NCBI RefSeq assembly: GCF_024305245.1
Contig: NZ_JAMWYX010000001.1
Coordinates: 186,001-250,000 of the forward strand
DNA: 64,000 nt
Direction of reading: 5' to 3'
From: Erythrobacter sp.
GTDB lineage: Bacteria > Pseudomonadota > Alphaproteobacteria > Sphingomonadales > Sphingomonadaceae
The first letter of the stretch is position 1. Every line of letters begins with the position of its first letter. Below are positions 21,843 through 32,347 of the stretch, in pieces. The notes under the pieces were generated by a model. It made no database searches and was not told where the DNA came from. It saw nothing but the letters and a program-made list of their open reading frames with translations. Both the position numbers and the translations under genes were made by a program.

Positions 21843-23509
21843 GCGCGGTGATGGTGGAAACGCTGGCGTGGACCGGCGTGCTGATCGCCGCCGTGCTGGT
21901 GCTGCGCCGTCCCGTGGCGCAGCTGTGCGGGCCGCAATATGCCTATGCGCTGTGGGCGTTGCCGCTGCTGCGGTTGCTGCTGCCGCCGCTGACTTTGCCG
22001 GCATGGATGGCGCCTGCGCAGCCTGCCGCCGCGCCGATTGCAGCAAGCGAACCGTTGGTGTGGCAGGCCGAAGCCATGTCCGCACCGGCTGCCCCTGTGG
22101 ACACCGGCTTCGATATCCTCTCTGTCATCGGCACTCTGCCACTGGCAGAGGCGCTGCTGCTGGTGTGGCTGGGCGGGGCGGGGGTGTTCGTGTGGCGCCG
22201 CTTCGCCGCCTATTTCGCCTTGCGTGACGAACTGCTGGCAGAGGGGCGCGAGGTCGGCCGTGTGCCTGTGCGGTTCGGCGCGATCCGGCTGGTCGAAACC
22301 CCCGGCACGCTGGCCCCGCTCGCCTTCGGGGTGGCCGATCCGGTGATTGCCATGCCGCCGGGCTTCATGGCGCTGCACGATCGGCGCGCGCGCGATCTCG
22401 CGCTGGCGCATGAACTGGCGCATCATCGCGGGCTCGATCTGGTGGTCAATGTGCTGGTCCAGCCGCTGTTCGCGCTGCACTGGTGGAACCCGCTCGGCCA
22501 TTATGGCTGGCTGGCGCTGCGGCGCGATCAGGAAGCAGCCTGCGATGCCCGCGTGATCGGCCGCGCCGATGCCGATGAACGCGCCGCCTATGCCCGCCTG
22601 ATTGCCGGTTTCGCCGCTGTCCCCAACCTTGCCCCCAATGCCGCAATTGCCGCGCCGATGGCGTGTCCGGTGCTGGGCGAGAAATCCATTATCCACCGTC
22701 TGAGGAGCCTGTCGATGTCCAACTTGTCCCCCCGCCGCCGGATTGCCGGACGCGCCTTGCTGGCTGCCAGCGTGCTCGCCCTGCCGCTGACCGCGACCAT
22801 CAGCTATGCCGCATCCGAGGCGGAGCAAGCTGCGCCCGAATCGCCGCCGCAGCCGCCCGCGCCGCCAGCAGTGCCGCAGGTGCCCGGCGCGCCCCAGCCG
22901 CCCGAGGCTCCCGAAGCGCCTCAGCCCCCTGCGCCGCCGCAGCCGGGCGAGGCGATCATCGCGATCGATCCGGATGGCGAGGGCCATGCGACGCGGGTCG
23001 AAAGCTCGACCTATGTCACCGAGACGGTGACGCACGACAAGGACGGTAAGGTGCACCGCACCCGCGTCGTCAGCCGCAACGCGCCCGATCAGGCCAGGCT
23101 GACCGAGGAAATGCGTGCAAGCGCCCGCCTGAATGCCGAGCAGCGCGAGGAGCTCCACGCGGAACTCACCCGCGCTCTCGACGAGGCTGACCGGGCGATG
23201 GCGGACATCCCCGCAATCGTCAGCAAGGCACTGGCCGAGGCCGAGGTGGCGCGCGCCGCTGCGCCCAAGGTCATGATGCTGAACAATTGCGATGCGAGTT
23301 TTGACCAGCCGAGCCAGACCTTCACCGGCAAGGATGGCCGCAAGACGATCATGATCTGCCAGTCGCGCATGTTCGCTCTGGCGCGTCAGGGGCTGGAGGA
23401 AGCCCGCACCGAGATTATGTCCGACAGGGACATCCCCACCGACACCCGCAAGCAATTGCTCCGGACGCTCGACAGCCAGATCGCGCGCTGGAAGGAAAAG
23501 GAAGGCTGA
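21839..23509 (+). CDS. BlaR1-like M56 membrane metalloprotease
   Basis: A 556-residue sensor protease with hydrophobic helices in the first ~125 residues and another at about 310. The zinc site HELAHHRGLDL (HExxH at about residues 191-195) and the downstream Glu in RRDQEAACDARV are typical of peptidase family M56. After the last membrane helix is a stretch of Pro/Ala/Gln (roughly residues 330-375). A periplasmic domain follows, without the penicillin-binding motifs of BlaR1, so beta-lactam sensing is not supported. The ATG overlaps the repressor stop. I infer that it cleaves or inactivates the partner repressor on an unknown signal. Confidence 0.85.
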   Translation: MSAVMVETLAWTGVLIAAVLVLRRPVAQLCGPQYAYALWALPLLRLLLPPLTLPAWMAPAQPAAAPIAASEPLVWQAEAMSAPAAPVDTGFDILSVIGTLPLAEALLLVWLGGAGVFVWRRFAAYFALRDELLAEGREVGRVPVRFGAIRLVETPGTLAPLAFGVADPVIAMPPGFMALHDRRARDLALAHELAHHRGLDLVVNVLVQPLFALHWWNPLGHYGWLALRRDQEAACDARVIGRADADERAAYARLIAGFAAVPNLAPNAAIAAPMACPVLGEKSIIHRLRSLSMSNLSPRRRIAGRALLAASVLALPLTATISYAASEAEQAAPESPPQPPAPPAVPQVPGAPQPPEAPEAPQPPAPPQPGEAIIAIDPDGEGHATRVESSTYVTETVTHDKDGKVHRTRVVSRNAPDQARLTEEMRASARLNAEQREELHAELTRALDEADRAMADIPAIVSKALAEAEVARAAAPKVMMLNNCDASFDQPSQTFTGKDGRKTIMICQSRMFALARQGLEEARTEIMSDRDIPTDTRKQLLRTLDSQIARWKEKEG

Positions 23510-23516
23510 GGCGGGG

Positions 23517-24050
23517 CTAGTTGCCCGCTTCGACCACCGGCTTGGGCCGCGCGGGGTATTTGCACCCGCGGCCCATGCCCACACCTTTCAGGAACGCCCG
23601 CCGCACCATTCCCGCCGTGTAGGCGGCGCGCAGCAGCCGGTCGTTGCTGGCCGCACCCGTCACCTCGCGCACGATCCCGCGGAACGGCAGGAACGATCCG
23701 ATCACGCCTTGCGCGATACGCCCTTCGCTCAGCCGGTCGTTCCCGTCCTCATCGGCAATATCATAATCCGCGCCGAGCACACGGTCGAGCTCGGCGATAT
23801 CCGCTACAAGCGCGTTGCATGTCTCCATCCCGGCCATTGCATAGGGATCGAGTGCGGCGATCTGGAGCGGCTCGGGGATGTCGCGTCCGTCGAGATTGAG
23901 GTCGCGCAACGGGGTCTTGGCGACTTCGGTGGCATCGGGATCGGGCATCACCTGCGCGCTTAGCGGAGCGGCTGCAAGCAAGGCCAGTCCGCCCACACCC
24001 AACACGGCCACGAACCTATTCGAAAAAGACATTGCAGGCGGTATCATCAT
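23517..24050 (-). CDS. Exported hypothetical protein
   Basis: A protein of about 178 residues with a signal peptide (VAVLGVGGLALLAAAPLSAQ). I do not recognise a family. It contains four Cys/Gly-rich points but no catalytic motif, and DYDIADEDGNDRLSEGRIAQG resembles an acidic turn without a clear EF-hand. The start at 24050 (or ATG 24047) has a GGAG Shine-Dalgarno 4-7 bases before it, and it overlaps the end of the YpfJ-like gene by 35 bases, so the two are probably coupled. It converges with the M56 protease gene. Confidence 0.6.
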   Translation of the reverse strand: MMIPPAMSFSNRFVAVLGVGGLALLAAAPLSAQVMPDPDATEVAKTPLRDLNLDGRDIPEPLQIAALDPYAMAGMETCNALVADIAELDRVLGADYDIADEDGNDRLSEGRIAQGVIGSFLPFRGIVREVTGAASNDRLLRAAYTAGMVRRAFLKGVGMGRGCKYPARPKPVVEAGN

Positions 24051-24882
24051 TGCTCTCCAGTCCCAGCCTGAGTGCGGACATCCGCTGGCGGCTGGTGCCA
24101 TGGGTGAAATTTTCGGGGTTTATGCGCTGCCCCGCGCCGCGCTGCAAAGTATCGTCACCAATCGCGCTGGCGGCGGCAAGGCCTTCTTCCAGATCGCCGG
24201 GTTCTATCGCCGAACGGTTCTTGCCCGCCCACATCCCGGCATAGCAATCTGCTTGAAGTTCCATCGCCACCTGCAGCCGGTTGGACTGCGACGGATTGCG
24301 CTGCTGTTCGCGCCGCACCTGCACCGCCAGACCGGTAATGTTCTGGATGTGGTGGCCATATTCATGCGCGATCACGTAAAGCCGCGCGAAATCGCCGCCG
24401 GTGCCCGCCATCTGCTCCAACTGGTCATAGAAGCTTGTGTCGATATAGATACCCTGATCTGCCGGGCAGTAGAATGGCCCCACCGCAGACGAAGCGCTGC
24501 CGCAGCCTCCGGTATCGACTCGCCCGTTACGATAGAGATCGAGCACCGGGCGCGAAAACGCGATACCGTTGCGTTCGAAAGTCCCCTCCCACGTCGTATT
24601 GAGGCTGGCGAGCGCGGCGCAGGCTTCGTTCGCATAGGCGCTGGTGGCGCAGACTTCCGCCTCGCTCATGTCGCTGGCGGGGGCGGCTGCCGGAGCGGTT
24701 TGCTGCTGCACGCCTTCGACCAGGCCGATGGTCTGCATCGGGTCGATTCCGAACACCAGCGCACCTATGAGCGCAATCACCAGCGTGCCGCAGCCGATCC
24801 CGCCCGCGCGGCGCGCACCGCGGCCACCGCCGCCGCTGGAGCGAACCTCGATATCCGCTGTGTTGAAGGGGCCTAATCGCAA
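24016..24882 (-). CDS. ypfJ: YpfJ-like neutral zinc metallopeptidase
   Basis: A 288-residue member of the KPN_02809/YpfJ neutral zinc metallopeptidase family, with one N-terminal transmembrane segment (GCGTLVIALIGALVFGI) and the zinc motif VIAHEYGHHIQNITG. Other conserved pieces are GPFYCPADQGIYIDTSFYDQL, ELQADCYAGMWA and GTSRQRMSALRLGL. It begins with TTG, eight bases after a GGAG ribosome site. The likely location is the periplasmic side of the inner membrane. The substrate is unknown. It is followed by the overlapping exported protein. Confidence 0.9.
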   Translation of the reverse strand: MRLGPFNTADIEVRSSGGGGRGARRAGGIGCGTLVIALIGALVFGIDPMQTIGLVEGVQQQTAPAAAPASDMSEAEVCATSAYANEACAALASLNTTWEGTFERNGIAFSRPVLDLYRNGRVDTGGCGSASSAVGPFYCPADQGIYIDTSFYDQLEQMAGTGGDFARLYVIAHEYGHHIQNITGLAVQVRREQQRNPSQSNRLQVAMELQADCYAGMWAGKNRSAIEPGDLEEGLAAASAIGDDTLQRGAGQRINPENFTHGTSRQRMSALRLGLESNDDTACNVFFE

Positions 24883-24978
24883 CTGTCATTCTCCTGCATG
24901 TTCAAATCGCTGGACAGTCGCTTTGCACCCGTCAAAAGCTGGATTGTCATCAGACCACAAGTGCAGGAGTCGTCGCCA

Positions 24979-25746
24979 ATGCTCAAGGGCCAGATTCTTT
25001 CCGGACGGCGCGCTCTCGTCACCGGATCGACCTCGGGAATCGGGCTGGCTGTCGCACGCGCATTCGCGGCCGAGGGGGCCGAGGTGATTCTCAACGGGTT
25101 TGGCGATGCCGCCACGATCGAGGCGCTGTGCGGCGAACTGGGCGCGAGCTATGTCGGTGCCGACCTGATGAAACCCGACGAGATCGCGCAGATGATGGCG
25201 GTGGTCGGTGACATCGACATTCTCGTCAACAATGCCGGAATGCAGCACGTTGCCCCGGTCGAGGATTTTCCGCCGGAGAAGTGGGATGCGATTCTGGCGC
25301 TCAACCTGTCGGCGGCGTTTCACACCACGCGTTTGGCTGTGCCGGGAATGAAGGCGAAGGGTTGGGGGCGGATCATCGCCACCGCCAGCGCGCATTCGCT
25401 TTCCTCCTCGCCGTTCAAAAGCGCCTATGTCGCGGCCAAGCATGCGATGGCGGGCTTTACCAAAACCATTGCGCTGGAATTGGCCACCCACGGGATCACC
25501 GCGAATTGCATCAGCCCCGGCTATGTCTGGACACCGCTGGTCGAAAACCAGATCCCCGACACCATGGCCGCGCGCGGGATGACGCGCGAGCAGGTGATGA
25601 ACGACGTACTGCTTGCGAAACAGCCGACCAAAAGCTTTGTGCTGCCAGAGGATGTCGCCGCGCTGGCGCTGTTCCTGTGCGGCGATGCGGCGCGCAACAT
25701 CACCGGCGCCAACTACGCCATCGACGGGGGCTGGACGGCCGAATGA
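24979..25746 (+). CDS. bdhA: 3-hydroxybutyrate dehydrogenase
   Basis: A 255-residue SDR interconverting 3-hydroxybutyrate and acetoacetate with NAD. It carries TGSTSGIG, NNAGMQHVAPVEDFPPEKW, YVAAKHAM and the distinctive SPGYVWTPLVENQIPD region, in which QIPD is typical of bdhA enzymes. A GGAG ribosome site precedes the ATG by nine bases. It would serve polyhydroxybutyrate or ketone body use. The stop overlaps the start of the M28 lipoprotein gene. Confidence 0.88.
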   Translation: MLKGQILSGRRALVTGSTSGIGLAVARAFAAEGAEVILNGFGDAATIEALCGELGASYVGADLMKPDEIAQMMAVVGDIDILVNNAGMQHVAPVEDFPPEKWDAILALNLSAAFHTTRLAVPGMKAKGWGRIIATASAHSLSSSPFKSAYVAAKHAMAGFTKTIALELATHGITANCISPGYVWTPLVENQIPDTMAARGMTREQVMNDVLLAKQPTKSFVLPEDVAALALFLCGDAARNITGANYAIDGGWTAE

Positions 25747-27260
25747 GCGAGCTTGCGAACCGGGCGCCTGCCCGGCTGCTCATCGCCCTGCTGGCAAGCC
25801 TGCTGCTTGCCGCCTGCGCGCGCGCGCCGGTCGCCAGCGTTCCGGTTTCCGAGCGCGTCCTGATCGAGGAGCGCCTGCGTGCCGATATCGCCACGCTGGC
25901 AAGCGATGAGTTCGGCGGGCGCAAGCCCGGGACTGCGGGTGAGGAGCGCACGCTCACTTTTCTTGAACAACGCTTTGCGGAAATCGGGCTGCTGTCCGGC
26001 ACTGGCGATCCGGGCAGCTATTGGCGCGCGCCGGTCGATCTGGTGTCCGCCCGTCCGCTGACAAGCAAGCTGCAACTGGCGCGCGGACGCAATGCGCTGA
26101 CGGTGCCGGAGGAGGACGGCGTGGCCTTCACCCGCCGCCGCCGCGCGCTGGCAGCGGGCGGCCCGGCGACAGGTGTGCCGGTGGTGTTCGTCGGTACCGG
26201 CGAAGGCCCGGTTTCGCCCGATAATGTCGCCGGTGCGGTGGTGGTGCTGCTGGGCGCTGACGGGCCGGACCTGGCGCGGATGGCGGAACCGTTCCGCGAC
26301 CGCGCGACCGCAGTGCTGACTGTGCTGCCCGATACTGCCGCAATCGCCCGCCTGCGCAGGGCGAACGAGGTGGAACGGATCGAGCTTGCGGTCGAGGAAG
26401 TCGATACGCTGGGCGCCTATGTAACCGACGCCGCGCTCGCCAAGGTGCTGGGCGAGGCCAACTGGAAGCGGTTGAAGGCGCGCAGCAGGGAAGCGGACTT
26501 TACCCCGATAGAGATCCAGCTTGCGATCAGTATCGATGCCGCTGCCGACCGGCGCGAGTTCACCAGCAACAACCTTGTGGGCGCGATACCCGGCACGGTG
26601 CCGGGTTCGGGCGCGCTGCTGGTGCTGGCGCATTGGGATCATCTGGGCGAATGCGGCCCGCCCGAAGCAGCCGACCGGATTTGCAACGGCGCGGTCGACA
26701 ATGCCAGCGGGCTTGCCGTGATGCTGGAACTGGCGCGGCGGCTGAAGGACGGCCCGCCGATGGAGCGCGACGTCTATTTCCTCGCCACCACCGCAGAGGA
26801 GGCCGGATTGCTCGGCACGCGCGCTTTTGCCCGCAATCCGCCGGTCCCGCTCGACGATATTGTGGCCGCCTTCAACCTCGATATGCTGGCGCTGGCTCCT
26901 GCCGGCGCGCCGGTGGGGTTTGTCGGCGAAGGGCGCACCGCGCTCGACCCGCTTATCCTGGCCGAGATCGCGCGCAGCGGGCGTAGCACTGGCGACAAGG
27001 CGCTGGCGGAAAGCTTCGTGCCCCGGCAGGATGGCTGGGTGCTACTGGATAAGGGCGTGCCTGCGGTGCTGCTGTCGAGCGCCTTCGGCAGCCGTGCGGT
27101 GCTGAACCCGTTTCTCCAAGATGGCTACCATGATCCGTCCGATCAGGCCGAGGGAATAGCCTTGGGCGGAGCGATCGACGATCTGCTGCTGCACGAGGTT
27201 CTGGTGCGCATCCTCGCCGATCCGGCGCGCTATCCGGCACCCGGAACGGTCGCACCCTAG
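25743..27260 (+). CDS. M28-family zinc peptidase lipoprotein
   Basis: A 505-residue lipoprotein with signal segment LLIALLASLLLAAC (lipobox LAAC). The M28 domain has the first zinc ligands in LAHWDHLGECG, the bridging Asp in NGAVDNASGLAV, the Glu pair TAEEAGLLGTRAF, FNLDM and the final His in DGYHDPSD. Between signal and catalytic core is a PA-like insert (about residues 130-190). It is probably anchored to the outer or inner membrane and cleaves peptides in the periplasm. It overlaps bdhA by four bases (ATGA). Confidence 0.87.
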   Translation: MSELANRAPARLLIALLASLLLAACARAPVASVPVSERVLIEERLRADIATLASDEFGGRKPGTAGEERTLTFLEQRFAEIGLLSGTGDPGSYWRAPVDLVSARPLTSKLQLARGRNALTVPEEDGVAFTRRRRALAAGGPATGVPVVFVGTGEGPVSPDNVAGAVVVLLGADGPDLARMAEPFRDRATAVLTVLPDTAAIARLRRANEVERIELAVEEVDTLGAYVTDAALAKVLGEANWKRLKARSREADFTPIEIQLAISIDAAADRREFTSNNLVGAIPGTVPGSGALLVLAHWDHLGECGPPEAADRICNGAVDNASGLAVMLELARRLKDGPPMERDVYFLATTAEEAGLLGTRAFARNPPVPLDDIVAAFNLDMLALAPAGAPVGFVGEGRTALDPLILAEIARSGRSTGDKALAESFVPRQDGWVLLDKGVPAVLLSSAFGSRAVLNPFLQDGYHDPSDQAEGIALGGAIDDLLLHEVLVRILADPARYPAPGTVAP

Positions 27261-28802
<1,542 letters not shown>

Positions 28803-28811
28803 GAGGCGAAA

Positions 28812-29069
28812 GTGATCGAATTCGTGCCCATCATGCTGTTCATTCTCGGCTGGCATCCCGACCGGATCGGAGAAATCGACCTGCAACGGCCGCAGATCCT
28901 GTTCGCCACCATGGCAGAATGCGAACAGGCCGGAGCAACAATGTCCGCGCGCATGTCGCAGGCCGCGCAGGACAAAAGCGGCGCGGTTTACATGCATCGC
29001 TGCATGGCCACGCCCGCGGCATCCGAATTCGATGCGGCCTGGGCGCAACTCGAAAAGCAAGGGCAATGA
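28812..29069 (+). CDS. Small hypothetical protein with strong ribosome site
   Basis: An 85-residue protein starting at GTG after a perfect AGGAGG ribosome site at 28801-28806. It has an N-terminal hydrophobic segment (VPIMLFILGW) and a Cys pair (AECEQAG ... MHRCMATP), but no recognised domain. It sits between guaB and the RNA methyltransferase gene, with its stop overlapping that gene's start (ATGA). It might be a small membrane or exported protein. Confidence 0.6.
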   Translation: MIEFVPIMLFILGWHPDRIGEIDLQRPQILFATMAECEQAGATMSARMSQAAQDKSGAVYMHRCMATPAASEFDAAWAQLEKQGQ

Positions 29070-30244
29070 TCCCCGCAGCGCGGGTTCAGGCCGCGATCGA
29101 GTTGCTCGACACCATTATCCCTGCGGCACGCGGCAAAGGCGCGCCTGCCGACCGGATCATCGCCGAATATTTCCGTGCCCGCCGCTATGCCGGATCCAAG
29201 GATCGCCGCGCGGTGCGCGATCTGGTGTATCAGGCGATCCGCCTGTGCGGGCCGGTGCCGCAAACCGGCCGCGCCGCGATGCTGGCGGTAGCAGGGCAGG
29301 ACGAGGCCATTGCCGCCCTGTTCGACGGATCGCCGCATGGCCCTGCGCCGCTGACCGAAGGCGAGCCGGTGGCGAAGACCGGCCTTGCACCCAAATGGCT
29401 GGCCGCCGCCTTGCGGGCATCGGGGCTGGGCGGGCCGGAAATCGCCGCGCTGCTGGACCGCGCGCCGCTCGATATCCGGGTCAACACGCTGAAGGCCGAT
29501 CGCGCCGCCATCGACCTGCCCGAAGCGGGCGAGCCGCTCGCCGCGCCGCAGGGCCTGCGCTTTGCCTCGGGCACGCAGGTCGAACAGTGGGATGCCTATA
29601 CCGACGGCCTGATCGAAGTGCAGGATCACGGCAGCCAATTGATCATCGATGCGCTGCCGGTGGCACAGGGTGACACGATCATCGACCTGTGTGCAGGCGC
29701 GGGCGGCAAGACGCTGGCGCTGGCCGCACGGCTGAACAACACGGCGAGCATTGTCGCCGCCGATACCGACAAGCGGAGGCTGGGCAATCTGGCTCCGCGG
29801 GCCGAGCGGGCCGGGGCGGCAATCGATAATATCGTGCTGCTCGATCCCTCCCGCGAGATGCGGGCGCTGGGCAACTGGGCGGGCAAGGCCGATCACGTGC
29901 TGGTCGATGCGCCCTGTTCGGGCAGCGGCACCTGGCGGCGCAGTCCGGAAGGGCGCTGGCGGCTCGACCCGGCGGAACTGAAGCGGTTGAACGCGCTGCA
30001 GGATCACGTGCTCGATGTGGGCAGCTATCTGGTGCGCAGCGGCGGCTCGCTGGTGTTCGTCACCTGCTCGGTGCTCGATGCCGAGGGGCCGGACCGGATC
30101 ACCGCCTTCCTCACCCGCCATCCCGGCTGGCAGGCGGAGCCGCTGGCGCTGCCGCTGGGCCGCGCGCGCGGGCTGGGCCACAGGCTCGATCCGCACCATG
30201 ACGGGACGGACGGATTTTTCATCGCCTGCTTGCGTTCACCGTGA
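29066..30244 (+). CDS. RsmB/NOP-family RNA cytosine methyltransferase
   Basis: A SAM-dependent RNA m5C methyltransferase (RCMT family) of 392 residues. It shows the SAM motif IIDLCAGAGGKTLALAA, motif IV VDAPCSGSGTWRRSPEGRW with a catalytic Cys, motif VI VFVTCSVLDAEG with the second Cys, and the C-terminal DPHHDGTDGFF. It is shorter than the E. coli RsmB because the N-terminal NusB-like domain is reduced. It probably modifies 16S rRNA, but the target position cannot be read off. It overlaps the small upstream gene by four bases. Confidence 0.88.
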   Translation: MIPAARVQAAIELLDTIIPAARGKGAPADRIIAEYFRARRYAGSKDRRAVRDLVYQAIRLCGPVPQTGRAAMLAVAGQDEAIAALFDGSPHGPAPLTEGEPVAKTGLAPKWLAAALRASGLGGPEIAALLDRAPLDIRVNTLKADRAAIDLPEAGEPLAAPQGLRFASGTQVEQWDAYTDGLIEVQDHGSQLIIDALPVAQGDTIIDLCAGAGGKTLALAARLNNTASIVAADTDKRRLGNLAPRAERAGAAIDNIVLLDPSREMRALGNWAGKADHVLVDAPCSGSGTWRRSPEGRWRLDPAELKRLNALQDHVLDVGSYLVRSGGSLVFVTCSVLDAEGPDRITAFLTRHPGWQAEPLALPLGRARGLGHRLDPHHDGTDGFFIACLRSP

Positions 30245-30306
30245 TAGCTTCGCATGATAGACCCATGCAATCCGGTTCCCGGTCTCAAGCCCTGAAGGAG
30301 CTTCTG

Positions 30307-30807
30307 ATGCGTTTCGCGCCTGCTGCCGCCGCTCTCTCGCTATGTCTGGCCATTTCGGCGAGCGTGATCAATGCAGGTGCAGGCGACAACCCCGATGCGC
30401 GCGCGACTGCGCTGGTGGCGCAGGGGCAGGCGGCACTGGCTGCGGGCGAGACGCAGGCGGCAGTGGACGCCTTCGAAGCCGCGCTGGCGGTGGACCCCGG
30501 CTACACCCCGATCTTCATCGACCTTGCCGAAGCCGCGCGGCAGCAAGGGCTGCAGGGCAAGGCAATCCGTTACTACCGCGAGGCGCTGGAGCGTGATCCG
30601 GGCAACTTCGCCGCGATTTCGGGCGAAGGCGCGGCGCTGGTGGAAAAGGGCGCGCTGGAAAAGGCCAAGCGCAATCTGGCCCGTCTGCAAAGCCTGTGCG
30701 GCGATGCCTGCCCCGAAACGGTCGCGCTGCAGAGCAGCATCGCGCGCGGTGTTCCGGCACGGCTCGCTGCGGATACCGCAGCCGAAGGCGCCGCTGTCAG
30801 CAACTGA
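30307..30807 (+). CDS. Exported TPR protein
   Basis: A 166-residue protein with a signal peptide (AAAALSLCLAISASVINAGA) and two to three TPR units, including AVDAFEAALAVDPGYTPIFIDLAEAARQQG and AIRYYREALERDPGNFAAI split over adjacent repeats. It is likely a periplasmic scaffold or chaperone-like factor. The start was chosen for GGAG seven bases before the ATG; a longer frame upstream lacks support. It converges with rppH. Confidence 0.78.
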   Translation: MRFAPAAAALSLCLAISASVINAGAGDNPDARATALVAQGQAALAAGETQAAVDAFEAALAVDPGYTPIFIDLAEAARQQGLQGKAIRYYREALERDPGNFAAISGEGAALVEKGALEKAKRNLARLQSLCGDACPETVALQSSIARGVPARLAADTAAEGAAVSN

Positions 30808-30813
30808 CGCGGA

Positions 30814-31293
30814 TCAGATAAACTCGCGGAATTCCGCCAGCACCGCAGTGTAGACATCACGTTTGAAGTCGACGATTACGTCGGGAAGCAGCCCCGGCGC
30901 GATCCAGCGCCATTCGTTGAACTCGGGCGGATCATGCGCTTCGAGGTCGATATCGGCATCGGTGCCGAGGAACCGGCCGAGGAACCAGTGCTGTTCCTGC
31001 CCGCGATATTTGCCTTTCCACACCCTGCCCAGCAAGTCGTCCGGTATGTCATAGAGCAGCGGGCGCGAGGCGGGCGCGACCACTTCGACCAGATGCGCGC
31101 CGATGCCGGTTTCCTCCTCCAGCTCGCGCAAGGCGGCGGTGCGCGTGTCCTCGCCCGGATCGATCCCGCCCTGCGGCATCTGCCAGAAACCGTGCGCCTT
31201 GGTGTTGATCCGTTGGCCGACGAACACGAGTCCCTCGGCATTCAGCAGCATGAAGCCCGCGCAGGGGCGATAGGGCAGGTTTTCGCGGTTCAT
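30814..31293 (-). CDS. rppH: RNA pyrophosphohydrolase RppH (Nudix)
   Basis: A 159-residue Nudix hydrolase that removes pyrophosphate from RNA 5' ends, starting mRNA decay. The Nudix box GGIDPGEDTRTAALRELEEETG lies near residues 41-62, preceded by NLPYRPCAGFMLLNAEGLVFVGQR and followed by GQEQHWFLGRFLG and PPEFNEWRWIAPG, typical of RppH/NudH. Length fits. Its start overlaps the stop of the hydrolase gene by four bases, giving a two-gene operon. Confidence 0.93.
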   Translation of the reverse strand: MNRENLPYRPCAGFMLLNAEGLVFVGQRINTKAHGFWQMPQGGIDPGEDTRTAALRELEEETGIGAHLVEVVAPASRPLLYDIPDDLLGRVWKGKYRGQEQHWFLGRFLGTDADIDLEAHDPPEFNEWRWIAPGLLPDVIVDFKRDVYTAVLAEFREFI

Positions 31294-32237
31294 GCCGGGT
31301 TTCCGAGCATGAATGTCATCGCCGCGACAATCCGCTCAACGTCGGCCTGAGTGCTGGGCACGGCGGCCCGCAGATTGGTGAAGGAGTGCGTCACCCCGCG
31401 CATTTCGAGGAACAGGCAATCGCGCCCGGCATCCACCAGCGCCTTGGCGTAGGCGCGGCCCGAATCGCGGATCGGATCCAAGCTGGCGGTGACTACGATG
31501 GTCGGCGGCGCGGTGCTGTGATCGGCAAGGATCGGGAAGCCGCGCGGGTCTGAGCGGTCCGCACCGTAGGCTGCATCGAAGAAGCCCATTGTGTCGGCGG
31601 TGAGCAGAAATCCTTCGCTGAACGCCGCCATGCTGCCTGACCCTTCCGCATCGGCGACCAGCGGGAAGATCGGCACTTGTAGCACCACCGGCACGGCGGC
31701 GGGATCGGCACCGAGCAATTGGCTGACGACCACGGCGGCATTGCCTCCGGCGCTGTCGCCGATGGTGACGATGCCGGTCGCCGCGCGGCCCAGCGCCTCG
31801 GGGCTACCTGCCACCCAGCGCGCCCCCGCCTCGCAATCGAGGATCGCGGCGGGGAAGGGCGCTTCGGGCGCGCGGGCGTAGTGGACGGCGACCACCGGCA
31901 GATCGAGCAAGGCCGCCAGTTCGGTGCACAGCGCATGGTGCGTGTTGAGATCGCCGATCACGAACCCGCCGCCGTGGAAGAACATCACCACCGGGCCGGG
32001 CTGACGCATCTCGCGCGCGTCGTAGAGCCGCAGCGGAATGTCGCCAGCAGGGCCGGGGCAGGAAAGGTCGCGGATCACGGCTAGGTCGCGGGCGGGCCGG
32101 TCCGCCATTCCGTGCAGCGCGATATAGGACGCCCGCGCTTCCTCCAGCGTCATTTCCGCCATCGTCGGCCCACCCATCGCGGCGAGCGCATCGATGAAGG
32201 CCTTCATGTCGGGGCGGATATAGGGGGCATCGGTCAC
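31290..32237 (-). CDS. Alpha/beta hydrolase of the hormone-sensitive-lipase family
   Basis: An esterase of about 315 residues. The oxyanion motif FFHGGGFVIGDL and the nucleophile Ser in TIGDSAGGNAAVV are typical of HSL-type esterases. The catalytic Asp is in ASLDPIRDSG and the His in MRGVTHSF. The start is taken as GTG 32237 after GGGAG because the preceding in-frame 42 residues, reaching to 32363, look unlike the family and run into the divergent hydrolase gene. ATG 32207 is an alternative. Substrates are likely short-chain esters. Confidence 0.85.
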   Translation of the reverse strand: MTDAPYIRPDMKAFIDALAAMGGPTMAEMTLEEARASYIALHGMADRPARDLAVIRDLSCPGPAGDIPLRLYDAREMRQPGPVVMFFHGGGFVIGDLNTHHALCTELAALLDLPVVAVHYARAPEAPFPAAILDCEAGARWVAGSPEALGRAATGIVTIGDSAGGNAAVVVSQLLGADPAAVPVVLQVPIFPLVADAEGSGSMAAFSEGFLLTADTMGFFDAAYGADRSDPRGFPILADHSTAPPTIVVTASLDPIRDSGRAYAKALVDAGRDCLFLEMRGVTHSFTNLRAAVPSTQADVERIVAAMTFMLGNPA

Positions 32238-32347
32238 TGTGGTTATCTCCCGCAAATTCTTTGGCCGTGCGATAGGCGAGGGAGCGGAACTTTTCCAAGC
32301 GCATTTGCACTCGCCGCAGCGACGCGGGCGCGCTAGGCAGCGAAGCG

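Noticed and set aside
21695..23584. 629-codon open frame antisense to the BlaI/M56 genes
   Set aside because: Gly/Arg/His-rich mirror product of a high-GC gene. The plus-strand genes have the HExxH and winged-helix motifs and overlap correctly.
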